From: Bacteroidales bacterium
GTDB lineage: Bacteria; Bacteroidota; Bacteroidia; Bacteroidales; JAAUTT01
Reading direction: 5' to 3'
Length of the DNA stretch: 8,271 bases
Assembly: GCA_012031335.1 (NCBI GenBank)
Contig: JAAUTT010000164.1
Coordinates: 1 to 8,271, forward strand
Shown here: one piece after another, positions 1 to 6,765 of the stretch
Position numbering within the stretch: the stretch's first letter is position 1
Layout of the letters: each line of letters begins with the position of its first letter
Position numbers and translations under genes: made by a program
Notes under the pieces: model-generated
The model's input: the letters and a program-made list of their open reading frames with translations, nothing else
What the model was told of the DNA's origin: nothing
Databases searched by the model: none

Positions 1-1
1 T

Positions 2-1373
2 TTCCTTTTCCTTCAGGATGTTTTAACATGAAGTGATGGAGCTGTTTCCTTCGAAATATATCCATGTTGGAGGTGATGAGGCTGATAAAGCCAATTGGAA
101 AACCTGTCCGAAATGCCAGACAAGAATGAAAAACGAAGGTTTGAAAGATGTTCATGAGCTGCAGAACTATTTTATCAGTCGTATTGATAAATTCCTTACC
201 TCAAAAATCGTACGCTGATAGGCTGGGACGAAATTCTGGAGGGCGGTCTCGCCGAAAATGCAACGGTTATGTCATGGCGTGGTGTTGATGGCGGTATCAA
301 GGCTGCACAAATGAAACATCATGTGGTAATGACTCCCACATCGCACTGCTACTTCGATTATTACCAGAGCAATAACAAGGAAATTGAGCCACCTGCTTTC
401 GGGGGTTTTTTGGACTATAAAATGGTATACGCCTACGAACCTGTTCCTGCAGGGTTAACAGCCGAAGAATCCGGTTACATCCTGGGAGCACAGGGAAACA
501 TGTGGTCGGAATTTCTTACCACAGAAAGTCATACCGAATACATGGCCCTACCCCGCTTAACAGCACTTTCGGAGGTAGTATGGACACCTTCGGCGCTGAA
601 GAATGAAGAAAGCTTTTTGCGCAGGTTAAACAACCTTTACAATATCTATTCGGCCCGGAAATATAACTACCATGTGCCAGCTCCTGTCGGATTAATTGAC
701 ACCATGATCTTTATCCATTCGGCAAGTGTGGAATTGAAGAATCCCCTGCCTATGGGCCAGGTGCGCTTTACCACCAATGGCACACCCCCAGACAATAAGA
801 GCGATATTTACACCGCACCCATAAACATTACTGCCACTACAAACATAAAGGCTGCACTTTTCCTGAATAATGGCAAAACAAGCGGGATAAAAGCGGGCTT
901 TATGCAGGCAAAATCTCCCGATCCGTCAATCATTTTAACCTACCAACGGAACAGGGTATTAAGTTTAACTATTATGAAAAGTCACTTACCTCGGTTAATC
1001 AGATTATCGGCTTAACACCTGTAAAAACCGGGAAGGCTGCCAAAATTGGTATCCCCGATGGTTACACCAACGAGGTGATGGCCTTTGTTTTCGAAGGTTT
1101 TATCCAGGTTCCGGCTACAGGGGTGTATACTTTTAAATTGATCTCGGACGACGGTAGCCAGCTTTTGATCAATAACCGTATGATCATTAATCACGACGGT
1201 CCGCATGGTCCCGAACCCCGCGAAGGTCAGGCTGCTCTGGAAAAAGGCCTGCATGCCATAAAGGTAAAATACTTTGAAGCAGGAGGTGGGGAAACCTTGC
1301 AACTCCTTATCCGAAGCGAAAACATGCCCGAACAGGAGGTAAGTCCCGAAATGCTCTTTCTTCAGAAAAATAA
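2..1373 (+). CDS. GH20 beta-N-acetylhexosaminidase with chitobiase C-terminal and PA14 domains (5' partial, frameshifted)
   Basis: An exported-type enzyme that removes terminal beta-linked GlcNAc or GalNAc from glycans; the first half of the protein lies outside the window. The catalytic Asp-Glu pair of GH20 is seen in HVGGDEA (codons 75-80). SWRGVDGG, YEPVPAGL, GAQGNMWSEF and the conserved barrel end follow to about 700. A chitobiase-type C-terminal domain covers about 710-900 (RFTTNGTPP), and a PA14 domain covers about 950-1365 (FEGFIQVPATGVYTFKL, DDGSQLLINN). The reading frame breaks at about 29 (extra base), 203-207 (A run one short), about 932 (one base missing) and 1366-1370 (A run one short). 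With six As the gene stops at 1371-1373, 11 bases before the fucosidase start; as written it runs on to 1464 and overlaps it. Repaired, this part is about 457 residues. The family call is firm; that the breaks are errors and not decay is inferred. Confidence 0.9.
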
Positions 1374-1384
1374 ATTCCATTGCA

Positions 1385-2896
1385 ATGATAAACTTAAAAC
1401 ACACACTTACAGGAATATTGCTAATGATGTTCAGCATTGCAGTATTCGCCCAGGAGGAATATAATCGTTATGTTCCCGATCCCGACCCATTAATACGTAA
1501 GAGAATAGAATCGTGGCAGGATATCAAATTCGGCCTGCTGATGCACTGGGGGCCATACAGCCAGTGGGGCATTGTGGAGTCATGGTCCATCTGCCCCGAA
1601 GACGAGGATGGTGCGTTCCCGATACTGTTAAAGATTATTTTGCTTATAAAAAGCAATACGAAAATCTGCAGAAAACTTTTAACCCGGTTAAATTTGATCC
1701 CCAGCGCTGGGCGAAAGCAGCCAAAGATGCAGGCATGAAATATGTGGTTTTCACCACCAAACACCACGACGGCTTTTGCATGTTCGACACCAAATACACC
1801 GACTATAAAATCACCGGAGCCAACACTCCTTTTCATACCAATCCAAAAAGCCGATGTAACCAAAGAAAATATTCAATTCGTTCCGTAACCGAAGGGCGTC
1901 TGGATGAGGCGCTTATTTCTCCAAGCCCGACTGGCATAGCGAGTATTACTGGTGGCCACAGTTTCCGCCTTTCGACAGAAATGTTAACTACAGTATCGAG
2001 GCGTACCCCGACAAGTGGAATAAATTCGTTGAGTTTACCCACAACCAGGTAATGGAATTATGCACCAACTACGGCAAAGTCGATATACTTTGGTTCGACG
2101 GAGGATGGGTTCAAAAGCACGATCCCGCCGGCGAAACACCCTCTGTGCCGGGATATAAGCTTGTAAAAGACCCTTCGTATATTGCGAAAACCACTGATAA
2201 GCCATATCTCCCTGGATACAAAATTGCAAAACATCCGAATCAGGATATCCGTATGGACGAACTGGTAACCAAAGTGCGTAAGGTGCAACCCGAAGTTATT
2301 GTAGTCGACAGAGCAGTACCAGGTAAAAATCAGAACTATCTCACCCCCGAAAATCAGGTTCCTTCGCACATGCTGCCCTATCCATGGGAATCGTGTATTA
2401 TAATGGGAGGTGGCTGGTCGTATTCGTTCAATGCGCAGTTCAAATCATCGCGCGAATTGGTGCATCTGTTAACTGATATCGTTTCCAAAGGTGGCAATCT
2501 TTTATTAAACATCGGTCCAGCCCCGATGGTACCTGGTACGACGAAGCCTATGCACGCTTAAAAGATATGGGCGAATGGCTGAAGGTAAATGGTGAAGCTA
2601 TATACGGTACACGCACCATAGAACCATATTTTCAGGATAACCTCCGCTATACAAAACAAAAGGATGGTGCGGTATATGCCATCGCTCTGCTAAAGGAAAA
2701 TGAATTTCCGGCAGAGATAACCATCAAGGGATTTTCTCCGGCCAAAAAAGCAAAACTTACCGTTTTAGGCGCTCCGGGTGTAACCCTTAAATGGAAAAAA
2801 GAAGGTGAGGTCTGTAAAATTATCATACCTGCTGCCTTGCGCTCCAAGGTGTCGCCTTTGGCTTTTTCAGTTAAAATTTCGGAAATTGAAAACTAG
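1385..2896 (+). CDS. GH29 alpha-L-fucosidase, exported (frameshifted)
   Basis: Hydrolyses terminal alpha-L-fucose from glycans by a retaining mechanism, probably in the periplasm. The start at 1385 gives a clear signal peptide (hydrophobic residues 8-20, cleavage likely after AVFA, before Gln23). GH29 hallmarks follow in order: KFGLLMHWGPYSQWG, ESWSICPEDED, KYVVFTTKHHDGF, GAYFSKPDWHSEYYW, VDILWFDGGW with the presumed nucleophile Asp at 2097-2099, PYPWESCI, and GGNLLLNIGPAP. A beta-sandwich-like tail closes the protein. Reading-frame breaks lie near 1609 (one T missing: ED-WCVPDT), at five sites in 1845-1907, and at 2521-2524 (C run one short). Repair gives an integral 502-residue protein, a normal GH29 length. 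An unusually long, repetitive loop follows the nucleophile. The gene sits between the hexosaminidase and the transglutaminase lipoprotein with gaps of about 11 and 6 bases, so co-transcription is likely. GH29 subfamily and linkage preference cannot be settled here. Confidence 0.92.
1845..1907 (+). other. Cluster of five single-base insertions in the fucosidase gene
   Basis: The fucosidase reading moves through the frames 1, 2, 3, 1, 2, 3 within about 60 bases. The likely extra bases are an A in 1845-1849, an A in 1866-1869, C1890, a G in 1894-1896 and A1907. Removing them reads NPK-ADVTKE-IFNSFRN-EG-VWM-GAYFSKPDWH, which is the expected GH29 course. As written, frame 1 stays open through here with a nonsense translation, so automatic gene calls will contain a false peptide from 1850 to 2052. 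Confidence 0.75.
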
Positions 2897-2902
2897 GAAG
2901 CT

Positions 2903-5621
2903 ATGAGAACAATTTCAGAAAAACGATATAAGGTCACTTCGGCAATGAGGCTGACAGGACTTCTGCTAATGATTGCGTGTGCAGCAATTGTTACTTCGTG
3001 CCGGAACCGGCAGACACTCATAAGCAATCAGCAAAGACTGGATGATATTGACAGGATGCTGAAAGTGCAGAAAGAGCTTACAAAAAACAGCAAAACAGAT
3101 ATCTGGAGCATTTTCGACGACAATCTAAAGGACGATGAACAGCAGGCTATGCAGTTTGTATATGCCTATATGCCGCTGAGCGACCTGGCCGATTATTCCT
3201 CATCCTTTTTTCTGGCCAATGTTAAACGCAGTCTGGAAGCACGCGAAGCCACTGCCTGGGGTAGCACCCTCCCGGAAGATGTATTCCTGCATTTTGTACT
3301 TCCCCTCCGGGTGAATAACGAGAACCTGGATTCCTTCCGACTGGTTATGTATCCCGAAATTATGGAACGCATCAAAGGGATGAACATGAAAGAAGCAGCG
3401 CTGGAAATCAACCACTGGTGCCACGAAAAAGTAAACTATCGCGGAACCGACTCCCGTACCAGTGCACCCCTTAGTACCATTAAAAAATCGTTTGGCCGCT
3501 GTGGCGAGGAATCGACTTTTACGGTTTCGGCCATGAGAGTTGCCGGTATCCCTGCACGCCAGGTGTATACGCCACGTTGGGCCCATTCGGACGACAACCA
3601 TGCCTGGGTCGAAGTCTGGATAGACGGCAAATGGTATTATCTTGGAGCATGCGAACCCGAACCTGAACTCAATATGGGCTGGTTCGACGAACCCTCACGT
3701 CGCACCATGCTGGTTCATACCCGTGCTTATGGCAGATATTTTGGTGAGGAAGATGTGGTAGCTGCCAACGACCGTTTTTCGGAACTTAACCTTACCTCCA
3801 ACTATGCCACAGTAAAGGATATATACATTAAAGTTGAAAACCCTGAAGGAACACCCGCTGATAGTGCCAAAGTGGAGTTTAAACTTTATAATTATGCCGA
3901 ATATTACCCTATAGCCATCGGCTTCACGGATAAAAGCGGGGTTGCCCGCCTGAAAACAGGTATGGGCGATTTGCTGATATGGGCATCGAAAGATGGCAAA
4001 TTTGCCTGGCAGAAATTCTCCGTTCCCGAAGCCGATACTTTAATGCTTACGCTAAAAAACCGATGATAGAAAAGCCATTGACCTGGCTCTCGATATGGTT
4101 CCCCCGCATGCTGCAAAAGTTTCGAAGGAAGTAAGCAAGGAAGTGAGAGCCGCTAACGATCGTCGTCTGGCATTGGAAGATTCTATCCGTAATTGTTATA
4201 TGGAAACATTTAAGGATAGCGCATGGGCTGTATCGCTGGCTGTAAAACTGGGACTATCGCCCGACACCTTGCGGCCAATGATATTCAAAAGCTACGGAAA
4301 CTGGAAGGAGATCAGCACATTTATCGAAAATAACACTTCGAAACACCGAAGATACATTTTGCCCTTCCTGACCCAAATTTCGGATAAAGATTTCAGCGAT
4401 ACGCGCGAAACCATCCTGAGCGATCAGCTAAATTCGGCAATGGATATACCGCGTAATCCGGAAATCCCTGAAGATATTTTTGTTAAGTACATATTATCGC
4501 CGCGGATGAGCATTGAGTTTCTGACACCCTGGAGAAGTTTCCTGAGGCAGTCGCTTGGTGAAAAGCTTGCTGCCGAAAGCCGTAAGGATATCTCCGCACT
4601 TACCAGCTGGATAAGAACAAACATCAACATTGATAATACCGCGAACCTGCATTCGCGTGCTCCGCTTTCGCCGGCAGGAGTTTATAACCTGGGTGCTGCC
4701 AATGCCAGTTCGAGGGATATTTTCTTTGTAGCTGCCTGCCGTGCTTTTGGTATTCCCGCCCGCCTTAATCCCGAAACACAGGTGCCGGAATACTTCGAAA
4801 AAGGCAAATGGATGCTGGCAGGCTTCGATGCAGCTCCTCCCATACAGCCTGTAAAAGGAACACTTCAGCTTACACAGAAAGATAATCCTGTTGAACCCCA
4901 GTATTATTACCATTTCACCATTGGCAGAATACAAGATGGGATATGCCGAACACTTGAATTCGAAGAAGGCAGGAAATTAAGCGATTTCCCGGCTTCTGTA
5001 AGCCTTGATACAGGTCGGTATGTGTTAGTTACCGGTAACCGGCTCGAAGATGGTTCGGTGTTGAGTTCCATGACATTTTTTAACATTACCGCCAACAACC
5101 CTGCACAAGTTGCTGTATCGCTGCGCAAGCTTCCAGGCAATCTTAAACCAAGTGGTAAAACCGATTTCACAAATCTCGGACTCCTGAGAAATGGCCAAAC
5201 TGACAATTACACCTCACTGATCGGAGATAAAGACGCGGTTGTAATGCTTATCGATCCTGATAAAGAGCCTTCGAAGCATATCCTTAACGATTTGGGACCC
5301 TATGTAGACCATTTTAACAAATGGGACGGTGTTTTCGTGGTTGCCTTTCCTCAGGAAAAAAGTCAGCAGGCCGGTGTTTTGAAAACCTACACCCTTCCAG
5401 AAAATCTGGTTGCAGGAGTCGATTCCAACGATGGTCTTTTACATGCATTATCCGACATATACGGTCCAGACCTGAAAGATAGACTTCCGCTTGTGGTGGT
5501 ATGCGATAATAAGGGCAATATATACTTGTTTTCGGCCGGCTATAAGATCGGAATCGGGGAACAGATTCTGAAAATTACACCAGTACTGAAAGCAATTAAA
5601 GCAAGTTGCGAAAAACCTTAA
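2903..5621 (+). CDS. Transglutaminase-like lipoprotein with a degenerate second transglutaminase domain and thioredoxin-like C-terminus (one frameshift)
   Basis: Likely a surface or periplasmic lipoprotein acting on peptides or glycopeptides. The N-terminus ends in IVTSC (Cys33), a plausible lipoprotein cysteine; Met15 (2945) would give a more usual 19-residue leader and is an alternative start. The first transglutaminase-like domain spans about residues 150-265, with Cys200 in GRCGEES, His233 in DDNHAWVEVW, then GKWYYLGACEPEP. An Ig-like or carboxypeptidase-regulatory-like segment follows at about 300-385. A second helical plus transglutaminase-like unit (about 480-640) has Ala at the Cys position (4704-4706) and has lost the His segment. 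The last 130 residues look like a thioredoxin fold (LPLVVVCDNKGNIYLFSAGY) without CxxC. Frame 2 stops at 4066; frame 3 continues from about 4062 (TDDRKAIDLALDMVPP). One extra A in the six-A run at 4054-4059 explains this and gives 905 residues. The domain layout matches a family I know from Bacteroides. The substrate is unknown. Confidence 0.85.
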
Positions 5622-5644
5622 ATAACAGAAAGGTTGTGTAAAAA

Positions 5645-5658
5645 GTTTAATATTAAAC
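5645..5658. repeat. Perfect 14-bp palindrome downstream of the transglutaminase gene
   Basis: GTTTAATATTAAAC is a perfect palindrome that begins 24 bases after the stop codon at 5621. It is fully AT-rich inside and no T tract follows, so it is a poor intrinsic terminator. Its right half is also the left arm of the larger hairpin at 5652-5730, so the two structures exclude each other. It could be an operator or simply AT-rich chance. Confidence 0.6.
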
Positions 5659-5730
5659 ACAAGGACATTTTAGCCACGAAGAAAAACTCAGAATATTAAC
5701 ATTTCGTGTTATCATGTTTTTGTGTTTAAT
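5652..5730 (+). repeat. Imperfect inverted repeat (long hairpin), possible dispersed-repeat remnant
   Basis: ATTAAACACAAGGACAT at 5652-5668 can pair with 5714-5730. Eleven outer base pairs are perfect, two G-U pairs follow, then four more pairs, making a 17-bp stem in + strand RNA. Inside it, CACGAA (5675-5680) pairs with TTCGTG (5703-5708), leaving a loop of about 22 bases. On the opposite strand the two G-U pairs become A-C mismatches, so a + strand transcript folds better. The CACAA and CACGAA words recall palindromic intergenic repeats (CACAAAG/CACGAAG type) that I associate with Bacteroidetes, but I cannot confirm family membership. The rest of 5622-5882 is AT-rich with no gene. I found no convincing promoter there for the gene at 5883. 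Confidence 0.55.
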
Positions 5731-5882
5731 TTGAATATAGTGACATGCAGATATCCTCATTATTTTAAATAAATCCCATAACCAACAAATCATTTTTTAA
5801 AATCTTAACTACATTTTCTTTAAGGGTTAAGGAAACTTTCCGGTTCATACCAAAACGCTAATCAATCTATAATTATTTTATT

Positions 5883-6452
5883 ATGAACCGTAAAGAATAT
5901 ATCCAACGAACACTTCAACTGGGAGTTTGCTCCTGTGCAATGTTACTGCCGGGACCGGTAAAAGCCTCGTCAGTGATTAAAACAGATGAAGATGAACAGA
6001 CAAAAATGCTTCGCATGCAACGCGATTTTCTGCAGAACTGGCTGGCCGATTTCATGGAAGCTGCCGACAGGGAAGTTGATGCCATAACCAGAGTAAAGCT
6101 TTACGAATCCACAGGAAGGGGATGCTACAACCGGCACAAGTTTAAACAGGATATAGCTGAAAAAGGCAAGGGCGATCTTGATAAACTTATTGAAGCATAC
6201 AAGCAGAATTTCGAAATTTGGAAGGAAGGGGATAAAATCCACATCCGTTACGGGGAAGTAAATGCGCAATGCTATTGTCCCGCTGCAAAAAGCCATGATC
6301 CAAAACCCAATGACATACATTGCGAATGTACCCGCACCACACACCAAACAATATTCGAAACAGCTTTATGCAAACCCGTAAAGGTCAACATCCTGGAATC
6401 GTTTCGGCGTGGAGGCAAAACATGCCATTTTTTGGTTGAAATAATTAGCTGA
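5883..6452 (+). CDS. Exported cysteine-rich protein of unknown function
   Basis: An intact 189-residue protein that I do not recognise with certainty. Residues 1-28 (MNRKEYIQRT, then a hydrophobic stretch GVCSCAMLLPG) look like an export signal; there is no twin arginine. Residues 36-70 are likely helical. The remaining protein has Cys81 (GRGCYNRHKF), two Cys-x-Cys pairs (Cys130/132 in QCYCP, Cys147/149 in HCECT), Cys163 and Cys181, and ends in ESFRRGGKTCHFLVEI. The ending GGKxCxF with a hydrophobic tail resembles the last strand of V4R-like or thiazoline-carboxylate-hydrolase-like small domains, which is only a weak hint. The paired cysteines could bind a metal or form disulfides after export. 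The gene is isolated by a 261-base gap upstream and the 21-bp array downstream, so it probably has its own transcript. The start is the ATG with the signal directly behind it. Confidence 0.8.
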   Translation: MNRKEYIQRTLQLGVCSCAMLLPGPVKASSVIKTDEDEQTKMLRMQRDFLQNWLADFMEAADREVDAITRVKLYESTGRGCYNRHKFKQDIAEKGKGDLDKLIEAYKQNFEIWKEGDKIHIRYGEVNAQCYCPAAKSHDPKPNDIHCECTRTTHQTIFETALCKPVKVNILESFRRGGKTCHFLVEIIS

Positions 6453-6480
6453 TACTATCCGCCACATCATGTTCAATGGT

Positions 6481-6712
6481 TGTTGAATGACACAATGTAC
6501 CCATTGAATGACCTTTTTATACCAATGTTTCATTTACAGGTATCGTTGACAACTCATACATATACCAATGTGCAAATATATTATGTCATTGTTTCATATT
6601 CAGAGAACATTGCAAAACATAAATATGTCATTGAGGCAGTAATAAATGTCATTTTATATATTACAATATCCATTGATATATATGTCTGTATCATTTACTC
6701 TACATTCTGTTC
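6481..6712 (+). repeat. Degenerate 21-bp periodic array of CATTG-type motifs
   Basis: The 313-base gap 6453-6765 has no credible gene but holds a regular array. A CATTG-like pentamer begins at 6502 (CATTG), 6523 (CAATG), 6544 (CGTTG), 6566 (CAATG), 6587, 6608 and 6629 (CATTG), 6650 (CATTT), 6671 (CATTG) and 6692 (CATTT); the weaker TGTTG at 6481 is in phase too. Steps are 21 bp except one of 22. The bases just before the pentamer are often TATGT or TATAC: TATGTCATTG occurs at 6582 and 6624, TATACCAATGT at 6518 and 6561. The other 11 or so bases of each unit vary. A 21-bp step is two helical turns, as for proteins bound on one face of DNA. Units at 6523 and 6587 resemble each other over 17 bases, suggesting old duplication. 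The function is unknown. Confidence 0.75.
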
Positions 6713-6737
6713 TTTTCATGCATTTGGTTTATATTTG
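6706..6737 (+). promoter_or_regulatory. Bacteroidetes-type promoter for the TIM-barrel gene
   Basis: TATATTTG at 6730-6737 matches the Bacteroidetes -7 element TAnnTTTG exactly. TCTG at 6706-6709, 20 bases upstream, matches three of four bases of the -33 element TTTG. Transcription would start near 6744, leaving a leader of about 20 bases before the ATG at 6766. The promoter abuts the downstream end of the 21-bp array. Confidence 0.6.
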
Positions 6738-6765
6738 CAGTATATATCCAATTAACTTTTTCAAT

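Noticed and set aside
1012..1437. Long open frames on the - strand (such as 1012-1437 and 4494-4934)
   Set aside because: They lie opposite well-supported + strand genes and show no recognisable protein motifs; they are shadows of those genes.
4050..4066. Programmed -1 ribosomal frameshift at A AAA AAC in the transglutaminase gene
   Set aside because: The downstream reading is in the +1 frame relative to the upstream one, so a -1 slip would not reach it. A one-base overcall of the A run is simpler, given similar errors elsewhere.
5719..5733. TTTG and TTAATTTG as a promoter for the gene at 5883
   Set aside because: The two elements are only a few bases apart rather than about 20, and the site is about 150 bases from the start codon. 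It also lies in the right arm of the hairpin.
6471..6488. TTCAA/TTGAA inverted repeat as a terminator after the cysteine-rich gene
   Set aside because: The stem is only five AT-rich base pairs with no T tract.
6481..6712. CRISPR array
   Set aside because: The conserved block is only 5-10 bases with 11-16 variable bases, far below CRISPR repeat and spacer sizes, and no cas genes are present.
6480..6755. 91-residue open frame across the periodic array, with isoleucine or valine recurring every seven residues
   Set aside because: The 21-bp period is a multiple of three and so makes such a pattern by itself. The 22-bp step changes the frame relation to the motif, the composition is odd (Tyr, Ile, Val rich), and the frame overlaps the promoter of the next gene.
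6646..6765. 40-residue N-terminal extension of the TIM-barrel protein
   Set aside because: It would be translated from the array and the promoter. The ATG at 6766 starts a standard twin-arginine signal peptide.
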